Shown here: one piece after another, positions 7,985 through 17,659 of the stretch | Numbering within the stretch: the stretch's first letter is position 1 | Layout: every line of letters begins with the position of its first letter | Assembly: GCF_937951745.1 (NCBI RefSeq) | Contig: NZ_CALFBQ010000014.1 | Coordinates: forward strand, 50,709 to 114,708 | Length of the DNA stretch: 64,000 bases | Origin: an uncultured Chloroflexus sp. | GTDB taxonomy: Bacteria; Chloroflexota; Chloroflexia; Chloroflexales; Chloroflexaceae | Reading direction: 5' to 3' | The notes under the pieces: generated by a model | The model's input: only the letters and a program-made list of their open reading frames with translations | Told to the model about the DNA's origin: nothing | Database searches by the model: none | Translations under genes and position numbers: made by a program

Positions 7985-9862
7985 TCAGTTGACCGTATAC
8001 TCGCCTTCGACGACGCCATCATCCTTGCGACCACCGCTGCTGCCAGCCCCCGGCGCAGCGCCATCACCGTAGGCAGCCTGCGAGATCTTGAACATCGCCT
8101 GCTGCAACTCGTTTGAGAGTTGCTGGATGCGGTTGCGATCCTCTTTGGCGATCGCTTCGCGCAGATCCTTGATCAGGCCCTCGATCCGACCGCGCTCGAT
8201 GCTGTCAATCTTATCGCCCAGCTCGTTGAGCGACTTCTCGGTCTGATAGGCGAGGCTATCAGCCTGATTCTTCAGCTCAACCAGCTCGCGACGCGCCTTG
8301 TCTTCGGCGGCATGGAGCTGCGCTTCGCGCACCATACGCTCAACCTCTTCTTTCGAGAGGTTGGTGCTGGCGGTAATCGTGATGCGCTGCTCTTTGCCCG
8401 TCGCCTTATCACGCGCGCTCACATTCAAGATGCCGTTCGCGTCAATATCGAACGTCACCTCAATCTGCGGCACACCGCGTGGCGCCGGCGGGATGCCCTC
8501 AAGCCGGAAGCGACCGAGCGTGATGTTGTCAGCCGCCATCTCGCGCTCACCCTGCAAGATGTGGATGTCAACCGCCGTCTGGCCATCAGCCGCAGTCGAG
8601 AAGATCTCGGTCTTGCGGGTCGGGATGGTCGTGTTACGCTCGATCAGCTTGGTCATCACACCGCCCAGTGTCTCGACACCGAGCGAGAGCGGCGTCACGT
8701 CGAGCAGCAGCACATCCTTGACTTCACCGCCGAGCACGGCAGCTTGGATCGCCGCGCCGACCGCCACCACCTCATCGGGGTTGACGCTCTTGTTCGGCTC
8801 TTTGCCGAGCATCTTGCGCACCAGCTCTTGCACGACCGGCATACGGGTCGAACCACCGACCAACACCACTTCGTCGATCTGGCTCGGCTGCAAGCCGGCA
8901 TCTTTCAGCGCACGCAACACCGGATCGCGCAGGCGCTCGGTCAGATGCGTGGTCAACTGCTCGAACTTGGCCCGCGTCAGCTTCATCGCCAAGTGCTTGG
9001 GGCCGCTGGCGTCAGCCGTGATAAAGGGCAAGTTGATCTCGGTCTCCATCATCGAGCTGAGCTCCATCTTGGCCTTCTCAGCCGCCTCTTTCAGACGTTG
9101 CAGGGCCTGTCGATCCTTGCTCAGGTCGATGCCCTGATCCTTGCGGAACTCATCGATGATCCAGTTGACGATCGCGGCGTCGTAGTCATCACCGCCAAGG
9201 TGGGTATCGCCGCTGGTCGCCTTGACCTCGATCACGCCATCGCCGACCTCAAGGATGCTCACGTCGAACGTACCGCCACCAAGGTCGAAAACGAGGATCG
9301 TCTCATCTTTCTTCTTGTCAAGGCCATACGCCAGCGCTGCGGCAGTCGGCTCGTTGATAATGCGCAGCACTTCCAAACCAGCAATCTTACCGGCGTCTTT
9401 GGTTGCCTGCCGCTGGCTATCGTTGAAGTAAGCGGGCACCGTGATCACCGCCTGCGTCACCGGCTCGCCAAGGAAGGCCTCGGCATCAGCTTTGAGCTTC
9501 TGCAACACCATCGCCGAGATCTCTTGCGGCGCATACTCTTTGCCGGTCTGCGGCACGTAAATGCGCACATCGTTGCGCGGGCCCTTCACCACCTTAAACG
9601 GCACTCGATTGCGCTCTTCAGTCACTTCATCAAAGTTGCGCCCAATAAAGCGCTTCACCGAGTAGAGGGTGTTTTCAGGGTTGATTGTCGCCTGCCGCTT
9701 GGCAGTCTGGCCTACCAGCCGCTCGCCATTCTTGGCAAATGCGACCACTGACGGCGTGGTGCGGTTGCCTTCCGCGTTGGGGATGACGACCACATCACCG
9801 CCTTCCATAACTGCAATGCACGAGTTAGTCGTGCCAAGGTCAATTCCTACAATTTTGCCCAT
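7985..9862 (-). CDS. dnaK: molecular chaperone DnaK (Hsp70)
   Basis: 625 residues from ATG 9862, with GGAGG eight bases upstream; the longer in-frame extension to 9943 has no support. The start [20 protein letters not shown] and the phosphate-2 and adenosine motifs ([34 protein letters not shown]) mark the Hsp70 ATPase domain, followed by the substrate-binding domain and a short tail ending EGEYTVN. DnaK binds unfolded peptides in an ATP cycle with DnaJ and GrpE. Those partners are not next to it here, so this is a stand-alone copy and genomes of this group may carry more than one. No CIRCE operator was seen upstream. Identity is certain at family level. Confidence 0.97.
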   Translation of the reverse strand: MGKIVGIDLGTTNSCIAVMEGGDVVVIPNAEGNRTTPSVVAFAKNGERLVGQTAKRQATINPENTLYSVKRFIGRNFDEVTEERNRVPFKVVKGPRNDVRIYVPQTGKEYAPQEISAMVLQKLKADAEAFLGEPVTQAVITVPAYFNDSQRQATKDAGKIAGLEVLRIINEPTAAALAYGLDKKKDETILVFDLGGGTFDVSILEVGDGVIEVKATSGDTHLGGDDYDAAIVNWIIDEFRKDQGIDLSKDRQALQRLKEAAEKAKMELSSMMETEINLPFITADASGPKHLAMKLTRAKFEQLTTHLTERLRDPVLRALKDAGLQPSQIDEVVLVGGSTRMPVVQELVRKMLGKEPNKSVNPDEVVAVGAAIQAAVLGGEVKDVLLLDVTPLSLGVETLGGVMTKLIERNTTIPTRKTEIFSTAADGQTAVDIHILQGEREMAADNITLGRFRLEGIPPAPRGVPQIEVTFDIDANGILNVSARDKATGKEQRITITASTNLSKEEVERMVREAQLHAAEDKARRELVELKNQADSLAYQTEKSLNELGDKIDSIERGRIEGLIKDLREAIAKEDRNRIQQLSNELQQAMFKISQAAYGDGAAPGAGSSGGRKDDGVVEGEYTVN

Positions 9863-9921
9863 AGTGCTGGCCTCCGTTGCAAAATGTTGTTGTACCCATA
9901 CGGGCATGTTGTATCTGTGTG

Positions 9922-9953
9922 TAGTGTACCGGTTTTCTAGCAATGATACACTA
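9922..9953. promoter_or_regulatory. inverted repeat upstream of dnaK
   Basis: TAGTGTA (9922-9928) and TACACTA (9947-9953) face each other across 18 bases, 60-90 bases before the dnaK start. It could be an operator, but no known heat-shock site matches it. Confidence 0.25.
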
Positions 9954-9961
9954 GCGGGATG

Positions 9962-11200
9962 TTAGAGGTGTGTTTGAATCTGGCGGTTGCGCAGGAGGAT
10001 CGTCCGCGCAGCCCGCCGCCCAGTCTCAAGCGCGCCATGCACGGTCGCAATTTCAGCGCCGGTGACGGTGGCTTCGCCAGCGAAGAACAGCGGGCCAACC
10101 GGTTCGGCGAGCGCAACTCGCGCCGCTGCCGTGCCGGCGGCACTGTAGGTGTACGCGCCCCGGCTCCACGAATCGTGTGACCAATCGACCAATCGGCCAG
10201 CGCGATAAGCGGCTGCCGCATCAACGCCAAATAACGCGTTGAGTTCGCGCAACGCGACTGCAATCGCTTCGGTTGCACCGAGTTCAGCTACCGCGAGCGC
10301 CTGCCGGCCACCCATATAGCCCATCAAGGTGGGCACGCGGGCGCTCGTCACCGGCCACCACGTTGCGATCACGCCATCAGTACTGAGCACGGTAAACTCT
10401 GGCCAGAATTGGCGATCGAACCAGAGCGCTAGCTTAGTAACATGGCCCCTTGGGATAGCTGCAATGGCGGCTTGCTTGGCCGCTGGGAGCGGCGGATCAA
10501 ACGCCGGCTGGCCGGCCTGCAAAAGCGAAACCGGCACCGTTATGACAAGCTGGCGCGCTTGGAATCGGCGGCCATCGGCCAGCTCTACGGCAACGTGCTG
10601 CTCATCCCAGCGTACCAGCGTGACCGCAGCGTGCAGTTCGATCGCTAACCCGGCACACAGCGGCGCGAGCAGATAGCGATAGCCGCAATCGATATGAAAG
10701 TTATCCTCGCCGATCGTGCTCAAGCGCCGTTCGCGGGCCAATGCTACCGCACTGAGCCGGTGCAAGTCGGCCCCTTCAATATTGGCTAGCCAGCGTCCGG
10801 CTAGGGTGCGCGCTTCAGATGATGGCGCGAGCCGGTCGAGCAATTCGGCCACTGTCACTTCGGGGCCGCGATACTCGCAGATCTGCTGGTAGAGCGTATG
10901 CACGGCTGCCCCAAGCGGATGATCAGCGGCCAATATTCGTCCGCCGAGCGCGAACTGGCGATCGCGCCCCCAACGCGAAGTGGGTAAGCCGGCGCGCCTG
11001 ACCAATTCCCACGTGGCGGCACGGTGGCCGTGAATAAATTCAGCCCCAAACTCGACCGGGCCATACTGCTCGTCCGTCCAAATACGGCCACCAATCCGAT
11101 CCCGCGCTTCGAGGACGAGCACCTCATAACCCGCGGCGTGGAGGGCATTTGCCGCCGCTAAGCCGGCTATGCCTGCGCCAATCACTATGACATCGTGCAT
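9962..11200 (-). CDS. FAD-dependent amine oxidase family protein
   Basis: 412 residues from ATG 11200 (GAGG five bases upstream). The N-terminus (VIVIGAGIAGLAAANAL, then VLVLEARDRIGGR) is a Rossmann dinucleotide-binding motif followed by the GG doublet of the flavin amine oxidase family; the C-terminal FFAGEAT...VHGALETG is the second FAD contact typical of monoamine/polyamine oxidases. Such enzymes oxidise amines to aldehydes with release of hydrogen peroxide and ammonia, but the same fold covers phytoene desaturase-like and protoporphyrinogen oxidase-like members, so the substrate is open. It lies upstream of dnaK on the same strand, about 100 bases away, without signs of a shared job. Confidence 0.85.
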   Translation of the reverse strand: MHDVIVIGAGIAGLAAANALHAAGYEVLVLEARDRIGGRIWTDEQYGPVEFGAEFIHGHRAATWELVRRAGLPTSRWGRDRQFALGGRILAADHPLGAAVHTLYQQICEYRGPEVTVAELLDRLAPSSEARTLAGRWLANIEGADLHRLSAVALARERRLSTIGEDNFHIDCGYRYLLAPLCAGLAIELHAAVTLVRWDEQHVAVELADGRRFQARQLVITVPVSLLQAGQPAFDPPLPAAKQAAIAAIPRGHVTKLALWFDRQFWPEFTVLSTDGVIATWWPVTSARVPTLMGYMGGRQALAVAELGATEAIAVALRELNALFGVDAAAAYRAGRLVDWSHDSWSRGAYTYSAAGTAAARVALAEPVGPLFFAGEATVTGAEIATVHGALETGRRAARTILLRNRQIQTHL

Positions 11201-11657
11201 ACAACCTCGGTCATTCTTCAAAAGCCTTGCTTGGCGTAACGACCACCAACCTTAGCCGGGAACCCGGCCCTGAAGGGCTGGGCTATGCTTACGAAGCCCG
11301 CTGCGCGAGCTGGTGGCCCTCACCCTCTACCCCCTCTCCCGGTTGGCCCGTACCCCCCCTTAGTCCCACCTCTGCTAAGGGAGGGGTAAGACGGTCCCTC
11401 CCGCTGGGGGACGAACGAAAACTTACGAGGCCCGCTGCGCGAGCAAGTGACCTCACCCCCCGGCCCCCTCTCCTGCCGAGCGGGCGGAGAGGGGAAGTCG
11501 CGCGGTGAGCAGGTACGGCACGCGCTCCTCTCCCGCACCAGTGAAAGAGGGGCTAGGGGTGAGGGTGAACCGGTGCATTGCAAAGCCATCAACCACACCT
11601 ACGCTCATGCGTTCTATCCGCCCTTGAACCCCGCTGAGGAGGGGAATGACGGAAGCG
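11201..11657. repeat. intergenic block of dispersed repeats
   Basis: No gene seen. The block holds several copies of C-rich/G-rich motifs (CCCCCTCTCC and its complement, GGGTGAGGGTGAA) and the segment AGCCCGCTGCGCGAG. The same vocabulary recurs at 17130-17220, 22230-22300, 35120-35185, 57640-57830 and 61910-61960, so it belongs to a dispersed intergenic repeat family. Open frames here are low-complexity and not credible. Confidence 0.6.
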
Positions 11658-12584
11658 CTACGTCGCCAACCCCAACCGCAACAACGTCGATCGGGCCTCG
11701 TCACCCAACAATGTCTCGTAGAGCAAATCGACTACGCGGGCCGGCGCTCGTTCGCGCAAGCGGACAAGGTGCCATTCATACGCCAGCGGCTGCCCGGCCA
11801 ACGTCACGATCCCCATCCGTTCAAGCCGCGCCGGCAACACACTGGCCGGCAAGAAGGCCAACGCCAACCCCGCCTCCACCGCTGACCGCAGCAGCAACGG
11901 ACTGTCGGCTTCAAGCGTCACGCGCAGATCGGCGGCATTGACGCCCCGGCGACGCAAACCATCCTCGATCACACGCCGCAATGGATGTCCCACCTGCGGT
12001 AAAGCCAACGGGTAGTCACGCAAGACGCCGGGAGGCGCCTGCTCTTGCTGCAAGAGCGGATGACCGGCTCCTGCAGCCAGCGCCAGCCGCTCACCGGCCA
12101 GCAAGCGCGTCTCAAAACCACGCCGACGCGGCGTATCATTGACAAGCACGACCTCACAGCGCCGCTCGGAGAGGTGTTCCAACAAGCGATCGGCGCTTTG
12201 CACCTCGACCTCAACCGTCACCGCCGGGTATTGGCGTTGCACGATAGCGAGCAGCGCCGGTAGAAACGCTTCGGCGCCACCAGCTAGACAACCAATTGTC
12301 ACCCGCCCGCCAATCTGGCCGCGCAACGCGCTTACCGCTTGCACCGCCCGTTCGGCCATTACTACCAATTCTCGCGCATGGTTCAATAACTGCTCGCCGG
12401 CCAACGTGAGCACCATCTGCTGCCCGCTTCGCCGGAACAAGCGTACCCCACCGACCTGCTCTTCCAGCGCCCGGATCTGCTGGCTGACCGCCGGCTGCGA
12501 CATATGCAACCGCTTAGCTGCCGCCGAGAACGAGCCGGTCTCGACGACGGCGAGAAAGGTTTGCAAATGGACGGTATTGAGCAT
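11658..12584 (-). CDS. LysR-family transcriptional regulator
   Basis: 308 residues. The first 60 (LQTFLAVVETGSFSAAAKRL, then HMSQPAVSQQIRALEEQVGG) are a classic LysR winged helix-turn-helix, followed by a periplasmic-binding-protein-like effector domain with GRVTIGCLAGGAEAFLPALL and NDTPRRRGFE. The layout is close to the CysL/CbbR branch, but the effector is not readable. ATG 12584 lies only six bases after the stop of the TerC gene and has no strong ribosome site of its own, so it is probably co-transcribed and coupled with terC, unlike the usual divergent LysR arrangement. Confidence 0.92.
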   Translation of the reverse strand: MLNTVHLQTFLAVVETGSFSAAAKRLHMSQPAVSQQIRALEEQVGGVRLFRRSGQQMVLTLAGEQLLNHARELVVMAERAVQAVSALRGQIGGRVTIGCLAGGAEAFLPALLAIVQRQYPAVTVEVEVQSADRLLEHLSERRCEVVLVNDTPRRRGFETRLLAGERLALAAGAGHPLLQQEQAPPGVLRDYPLALPQVGHPLRRVIEDGLRRRGVNAADLRVTLEADSPLLLRSAVEAGLALAFLPASVLPARLERMGIVTLAGQPLAYEWHLVRLRERAPARVVDLLYETLLGDEARSTLLRLGLAT

Positions 12585-12590
12585 AGGGGG

Positions 12591-13352
12591 CTAACGACTT
12601 AGTTTCGTCGTATCGTAACGTTGGTGCAACTGCACCGGCTGTCGCGCCTTGGCCTTTGCGGCTACTCGCAGATTGAGTACCTCAACCAGTACCGAGAAGC
12701 CCATCGCAAAGTAGATGTAGCCCTTGGGGATGTGCAGCTCAAACCCTTCGGCCACTAGCGAGAAGCCGATCAGCAACAAAAAGCTGAGCGCCAGCATTTT
12801 CACCGTTGGGTGATCATTAACAAACTTGGCAATCCCTTCGGCTAAGAAAAGCATGACGCCTACGGCAATGATAACCGCTGTCATCATGACCCACAACTCG
12901 TTCGCCATACCAACTGCAGTTATCACCGAATCGAGCGAAAAGACAATATCGAGCAAGATGATCTGCACCACCACCGTTTGCGTTGTCGTTACTGCCGCTG
13001 ATCGCTCGGTATGCTCAGCACCTTCTAGCTTCTCGTGAATCTCGGTTGTGGCTTTGTAGATCAGGAACAGACCGCCACTGAACATAATCAGGCTGCGCCC
13101 GGTGATATGCCACGACCCCAGCTCGAAGAGCGGCTGGGTAAGACTAGCGATCCAACTGATCGAAAAGAGCAGCAACAGGCGTGTGATCAGCGCGAGACTG
13201 AGGCCAATCTGCCGAGTCGGACGCTGCTGCGCTAGAGGCAGCTTACCGGCCAGAATGCTGATGAAGATGATGTTGTCAATCCCTAACACGATCTCCATCA
13301 CCGTTAATGTCACGAGCGCCAGCAGATTCTCGACTGAGAAGATGGCTTCCAT
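12591..13352 (-). CDS. TerC-family integral membrane protein
   Basis: 253 residues with about seven membrane helices. The family's paired acidic motifs are present: EIVLGIDNIIFISILAG near residue 20 and LLDIVFSLDSVITA near residue 140, thought to line a metal path. TerC/Alx/MeeF-type proteins are linked to Mn or other metal export and to tellurite resistance. Of the two TerC proteins in this window this is the shorter one; unlike the gene at 48807 it has no riboswitch, only a short leader after a sigma-70-like promoter. The LysR regulator follows six bases downstream and may control it. Confidence 0.9.
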   Translation of the reverse strand: MEAIFSVENLLALVTLTVMEIVLGIDNIIFISILAGKLPLAQQRPTRQIGLSLALITRLLLLFSISWIASLTQPLFELGSWHITGRSLIMFSGGLFLIYKATTEIHEKLEGAEHTERSAAVTTTQTVVVQIILLDIVFSLDSVITAVGMANELWVMMTAVIIAVGVMLFLAEGIAKFVNDHPTVKMLALSFLLLIGFSLVAEGFELHIPKGYIYFAMGFSVLVEVLNLRVAAKAKARQPVQLHQRYDTTKLSR

Positions 13353-13400
13353 AACCGTCTGTATCCCTTTCTGTCGCCGGGAGCGTCACACACAGCGCTA

Positions 13401-13429
13401 ATGGTAGCACTCGCCAGCAAGCCGGTCAA
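13401..13429 (-). promoter_or_regulatory. sigma-70-like promoter of terC-lysR
   Basis: Read on the minus strand: TTGACC (13429-13424), 17-base spacer, TACCAT (13406-13401), about 50 bases before the TerC ATG at 13352. Confidence 0.65.
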
Positions 13430-13486
13430 TGGGAAGAGAGGAATTGGTATAATGAGCATGGTTCGCCTGCACCTGATGGTGTTTCT

Positions 13487-13984
13487 ATGACATGGCAACT
13501 TGCTCACCGCAGTCCTGATCAGCTCACTGTGCGTTTCATTCCATGGCTGACGTGGAGTTTTGCCGCAGTAGTGATGTATGGCGTCGGCACGATTGCGCAG
13601 CCATTCCTTACCGGCGTGCAGAGTATGACCACCGGCGAAGTGGTGGCGATTGCACTACTCGCTGGTCTGATGCTGTTTACACTTATCACTGGCGGCCAGC
13701 TCGGCGTTTGCCGGATCGACCATCGCAGCGGCAAAATTACCGTCACCTCGTATGGCTTGCTGGGCCGCGCCCGCCAAGAACGCCCGCTGGCCGATGTCAA
13801 AGGGCTTGAGGTGCGCGTCTTGCGTCGCGCCCAGTATCGCTTGCTGGTGGCGTTGCGTTCAGGCGAACGCTTGCCGCTAGCGCCGTTTTATTTGGTCAGT
13901 TTCAACGATCGCGGTATTCGCCGCATCGCCGAAGCCCTCGGCGTCGAACCAGAAATGATTCAAGAGCAGCGCACGTTCCGCTGA
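13487..13984 (+). CDS. two-helix membrane protein with PH-like C-terminal domain
   Basis: 165 residues. Two membrane helices lie at about residues 20-42 and 50-70, with a cytosolic region after them. The pattern GVCRIDHRSGKITVTSYGLL followed by RPLADVKGLEVRV and GERLPLAPFYL resembles bacterial PH-like domains found in short membrane proteins, but I cannot name a family with certainty. A perfect TATAAT (13448-13453) lies about 35 bases before the start without a good -35 box. The SbcC-like gene follows 45 bases later in the same direction, so the two may be one unit. Function unknown. Confidence 0.6.
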   Translation: MTWQLAHRSPDQLTVRFIPWLTWSFAAVVMYGVGTIAQPFLTGVQSMTTGEVVAIALLAGLMLFTLITGGQLGVCRIDHRSGKITVTSYGLLGRARQERPLADVKGLEVRVLRRAQYRLLVALRSGERLPLAPFYLVSFNDRGIRRIAEALGVEPEMIQEQRTFR

Positions 13985-14029
13985 GGGCATTACCGTGCTC
14001 CCTTCGCATCGTGACATTCATCGAACCCT

Positions 14030-17000
14030 ATGATTCCACTGCAACTTGCCTTACGCAACTTTATGTGCTATCGCGCCGGCGACGACGGCGCGCCGCTCCG
14101 GCTTGACCTCGACGGCCTGCACGTACTCTGCTTGTCGGGCGAAAATGGGGCCGGCAAATCAACCTTGCTCGACGCGATCACGTGGGCCTTGTGGGGTGAA
14201 GCGCGCAGCACCGACGATGAGTTGATCGCGCAAGGCGAGACCGAAATGATGGTCGAGCTAGTGTTTGCCCTCGATGGCCGGAAATATCGCGTGATTCGCC
14301 AACGCCAACGCGGGCGCAGCACCGGCAAAGGCACGAGTTCCGGCAAGACATGGCTCGATGTGCAGAGTTTCGATGGCGCGGCTTGGCGACCGATCGGCGA
14401 AAACACCATCCGCGAGACACAAGCCAAAATTAACGACCTGCTGCGTATGTCATACCGCACCTTCATCAACGCCTCGTTCCTCTTACAAGGCCGGGCCGAT
14501 GAGTTTACCAGCACGACGGCGGCGGAACGCAAAGAGGTGCTGGCCGAGATTCTCGATCTGGCCGAGTATGCCGCGCTCGAACAACGCGCGCGCGAGCGGG
14601 TGCGCAGCCTTGAGGCCGAAGCGATTAAGGTGCGCGGCCAGCTTGAGTCGCTCCAACCCATTGCCGCGAAAGTCCCCTTTTGGCAACAGGCGGTCGCCGA
14701 CGCCGCACAACGGCGGGAGCAGTTGCAAACGACCCGCGCTGCGCTGGAAGCTGCCTACACCGCTGCCTTCACCCGTCTGCGCGAACTTGAGGCACTGGCC
14801 CAGCGCCACCGCGAGCTGCAAAGCCGGCTCACCGCGCTGGCCGGCGAGATTCAGCGCCACGAGCGCGATTTGGCCGAACTTGCTCAGCGGATTGCCCACG
14901 CTGAACAGGTGATCGCCAAGCGGCCTGTGATCGAGCAGGGGTTGGCTGCATTGGCCGCTGCCCGCGCCGAACTCGACCGGCTGGAAGGGTTACGCACCCT
15001 CTTCGATGAGCTGACGGCGCGCAAAAACGAGCTGCGCGAAGCGTGGCGGACCGAACGCGATCGCTTGAAAGAGGAGCTGGGCCGGGCCGAACAGACCCGT
15101 GACCGCCTGCGCGCTGAGGTGGCCCGCTTGGCCGAGCTGCGTGAGCAAGAGGAGGGGTTGCAGCAACGGTTGCGCGAACTGGCGCCGTTGCACGCGCAAT
15201 TGGTGCGCGTGCAGGAGCAACGCACCGAGCTTGAGCAACAACTGAACCAGATCCGCGATCTGACCACGCGCCAAACCATTCTGCGCAATCAGCTCGAGCA
15301 ACGTACAACGGCGCTCTCCACCGAATTGACCCGCTGCCAGCACGATCAGCGCCGGTTGGCTGAGCAGCTCGCCAAAGCTGCTCAATGGCGGGCCGAACTC
15401 GCTGCCGCCCAAGCCGCCCGCACGATGGCCCGCGAGCTGGAAGAGCAGCAACAGGCGCACCGCATCCAAGAGCAAGCCACTGTTGATACGCTCAGCGCCG
15501 CCCGCGCTACCGCCGAGCAGGCCCGGCTCGCAATCGCCAAACTGCGCGAACATCAAGCCCTACTCGCCACTGCCGGCGGCGCATGCCCGGTCTGCCGCCA
15601 CCAACTCGATCCCGCCGAGACCGAGCACGTCATTGCCCATTACCAAACCGAGCTGGCCGAACTGCTCACGCGCCTTACCCAAGCCGAAGCTACGGCTCAA
15701 GCTGCTGAGCAAACGCTGGCCAACCTCCGCGCCGCCATTGCCGCCGGCGAGCAAGAGTTAGCCAAGCTACGCCAGCAGGCCGCCGCCGCCGAAGCGCTTG
15801 AACGCCAATTGGCGCACGTCGCCGCGTGGGAAGCCGAGCAATACGAACTGTCCCGCCAGATCGCCCTGCTCACCGAACGGCTGGCTGCCGGCGAGATCGA
15901 ACCGGCCATCCAAGCCGAACTGGCGGCGCTGGAAGAGCAGCTCGCTGCCCTGAGCGATGAAGCAGGCCTGCGCCGCGATCTCGCGATGGCGCACGACGAA
16001 ATCAGCGCGCTCGAACGCCACTTGCGCGAACAGAGCCGACTCGAAGGCCAGCTTGAGAGTTGCCGGCGCGAGATGGCCCGCTTGCAAAGCGCGCCAGACG
16101 CCTTGCCCGCTGCCGAGGCAGCCGTGGCCGAATTAGCGCGCCAGCTCGCCGAGAACGACTTCGCCCACGAGATTCAGACTGCTGGCCGGCAAATAGCCGC
16201 CGAGATTGAGGCACTTGGCTACCAGCCAGAGTTGCTCGAAGCGGCGCGAGCGACGGTACGAGCGCTGGCCCATTGGGAACACGAGGAGCGCGAGCTGCTG
16301 CTGGCCGAACAACGCTACGCCAGCGATACCAAGCTCCGTGCACAGACTCAATCCCTGCGTGATCACGCCGAGCGCGAACGGTATACGGTGCAGAGCGAAG
16401 CCGATGCGCTGGCCAGCCAAGTCACGGCGCTGCCGACAGTGAAAGCCGAAGCAACCCAATTGGCGCAGCAGCTCAACGACACTGATCGCGCCTTGCAAGC
16501 CGCTGAGCGCGATCTCGCCGAAAAGCAGGCCTACCTCCGCCAAGCCGAAGCCGCCGCTGCTGAGTTAGAAACCTTGCATGCGCAAGAACAGCACCTGCGC
16601 GAACGCACCGCCCTATTTGCCGAGCTTGTTGAAGCCTTTGGCAAGAAGGGCGTACAGGCGATGTTGATCGAAACTGCCATTCCGCAGCTCGAAGACGAAG
16701 CCAACCGCCTGCTCACCCGCTTGACCGACGGCCAAATGCACCTGCGCTTCGAGATGCAGCGCGACACCAAGAAAGGCAATACGGTCGAGTCGTTGGAAGT
16801 AAAAGTCTCTGATGCGCGCGGCACACGCGATTATAAAGCGTTTAGCGGCGGTGAGGCAATGCGGATCAATTTCGCAATCCGGATTGCCCTATCGCGCCTG
16901 CTAGCCCACCGCGCCGGCGCCCGCCTCGAAACGCTGGTGATCGATGAAGGGTTCGGCACGCTCGACGCCGATGGCCGCGAGCGGATGGTTGAAGCGATCT

Positions 17001-17128
17001 CGGCGATTCAGCACGACTTCGCCCGGATTATCGTTATCACCCACATCGATGATCTCAAAGATCGCTTCCCGGCGGCGCTCGAAATTCGCAAGACGCCGCT
17101 CGGCAGCCGGTGGGAATTGCGGGCATGA
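14030..17128 (+). CDS. sbcC: SbcC/Rad50-like SMC-family ATPase
   Basis: 1032 residues with the full Rad50/SbcC layout: P-loop SGENGAGKST at 36-45, two long coiled-coil arms rich in Leu, Glu, Ala, Gln and Arg, a zinc-hook CPVC at 519-522 exactly in the middle, the ABC signature FSGGEAMRINFAIR near 938 and Walker B LVIDEGFGTLD near 970. Rad50/SbcC works with the nuclease Mre11/SbcD to process hairpins and double-strand ends. Usually sbcD precedes and overlaps sbcC; here no SbcD is attached. The metallophosphoesterase at 17660 is the nearest candidate but is separated by about 530 bases of repeats and a small gene, and looks more like a stand-alone phosphodiesterase. Confidence 0.9.
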   Translation: MIPLQLALRNFMCYRAGDDGAPLRLDLDGLHVLCLSGENGAGKSTLLDAITWALWGEARSTDDELIAQGETEMMVELVFALDGRKYRVIRQRQRGRSTGKGTSSGKTWLDVQSFDGAAWRPIGENTIRETQAKINDLLRMSYRTFINASFLLQGRADEFTSTTAAERKEVLAEILDLAEYAALEQRARERVRSLEAEAIKVRGQLESLQPIAAKVPFWQQAVADAAQRREQLQTTRAALEAAYTAAFTRLRELEALAQRHRELQSRLTALAGEIQRHERDLAELAQRIAHAEQVIAKRPVIEQGLAALAAARAELDRLEGLRTLFDELTARKNELREAWRTERDRLKEELGRAEQTRDRLRAEVARLAELREQEEGLQQRLRELAPLHAQLVRVQEQRTELEQQLNQIRDLTTRQTILRNQLEQRTTALSTELTRCQHDQRRLAEQLAKAAQWRAELAAAQAARTMARELEEQQQAHRIQEQATVDTLSAARATAEQARLAIAKLREHQALLATAGGACPVCRHQLDPAETEHVIAHYQTELAELLTRLTQAEATAQAAEQTLANLRAAIAAGEQELAKLRQQAAAAEALERQLAHVAAWEAEQYELSRQIALLTERLAAGEIEPAIQAELAALEEQLAALSDEAGLRRDLAMAHDEISALERHLREQSRLEGQLESCRREMARLQSAPDALPAAEAAVAELARQLAENDFAHEIQTAGRQIAAEIEALGYQPELLEAARATVRALAHWEHEERELLLAEQRYASDTKLRAQTQSLRDHAERERYTVQSEADALASQVTALPTVKAEATQLAQQLNDTDRALQAAERDLAEKQAYLRQAEAAAAELETLHAQEQHLRERTALFAELVEAFGKKGVQAMLIETAIPQLEDEANRLLTRLTDGQMHLRFEMQRDTKKGNTVESLEVKVSDARGTRDYKAFSGGEAMRINFAIRIALSRLLAHRAGARLETLVIDEGFGTLDADGRERMVEAISAIQHDFARIIVITHIDDLKDRFPAALEIRKTPLGSRWELRA

Positions 17129-17230
17129 TGAAAGGCGGTTGGCATGCTCTCGCTGGGGAAGAGGGCGCTGTCTTTTCCCTCCCCCAGAGGAGAAGGACTA
17201 GGGTGAGGGCTGTCCCCCTGCTCTCTGCTT

Positions 17231-17402
17231 GTCATTGCGAGCCGAGCGGTCGGGGCCGAGCAACGCCCGCCCCGCCGTGAGGCGAAGCAATCCCCCACGA
17301 GCGCGGGATCGGTTTGCGCAGGCATTGCTGGCGCTAACGTAGGAGATTGCTTCGGTCGGGCGGCCCTAGTGTGGCTAGGGGTCGCCACTTCCTCGCAATG
17401 AC
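17231..17402. repeat. MITE-like palindromic element with 11-bp terminal inverted repeats
   Basis: 172 bases bounded by perfect inverted repeats GTCATTGCGAG (17231-17241) and CTCGCAATGAC (17392-17402), with an inner inverted pair CGAAGCAATC (17283-17292) / GATTGCTTCG (17344-17353). Related pieces with the same words occur at 25993-26100 and 58057-58136. No coding capacity. Confidence 0.6.
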
Positions 17403-17430
17403 AAAAGAGGCCGATGCGCGCTATCATGGC

Positions 17431-17487
17431 ATGCGGCAGTGATACTGCCGCACCACATATCAGGACGGCGGTAGTGGAACTGCCGCA
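17431..17487. repeat. two small palindromes of the GCGGCAGT...ACTGCCGC family
   Basis: TGCGGCAGT-GAT-ACTGCCGCA (17432-17452) and GCGGTAGT-GGA-ACTGCCGC (17468-17486). The same unit appears at 25889-25909, 26236-26256 and, diverged, at 57882-57916. Confidence 0.6.
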
Positions 17488-17514
17488 CTCCACATAGCCA
17501 GAAAGGATCAGCCG

Positions 17515-17655
17515 ATGGACATCATCCCCACTGTACTCAAGTACATCTTTGTCGCGGCGGTGGCGGTCGAAGGAATTCTGATCGTGCGCGCCATCATCAC
17601 TCTCGCCAAAGAGAAGGCGCAGGCCGCCGCGCCGGCTGCTAGCGTAGAGGAGTAA
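17515..17655 (+). CDS. 46-residue single-pass membrane protein
   Basis: ATG at 17515 with AAAGGA upstream encodes MDIIPTVLKYIFVAAVAVEG, continues as a hydrophobic helix (ILIVRAIITLA) and ends in a charged Lys/Glu/Ala-rich tail. The helix spans about residues 6-33. The TAA is four bases before the GTG of the metallophosphoesterase, whose ribosome site (GAGGAG) lies inside this gene's last codons, so the two are almost certainly translated from one message. I do not recognise a family. The coupling suggests a membrane tether or small regulator of the phosphoesterase, which is inference only. Confidence 0.6.
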   Translation: MDIIPTVLKYIFVAAVAVEGILIVRAIITLAKEKAQAAAPAASVEE

Positions 17656-17659
17656 CGTC

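Noticed and set aside
8120..9751. 543-codon open frame antisense to dnaK
   Set aside because: Long antisense frames opposite dnaK are a known by-product of its codon use; no ribosome site, no recognisable domain.
9863..9961. CIRCE/HrcA operator before dnaK
   Set aside because: No TTAGCACTC-N9-GAGTGCTAA; only an unrelated 7-bp inverted repeat.
11447..11941. 164-codon plus-strand frame
   Set aside because: Low-complexity translation of repeats and of the LysR gene's opposite strand.
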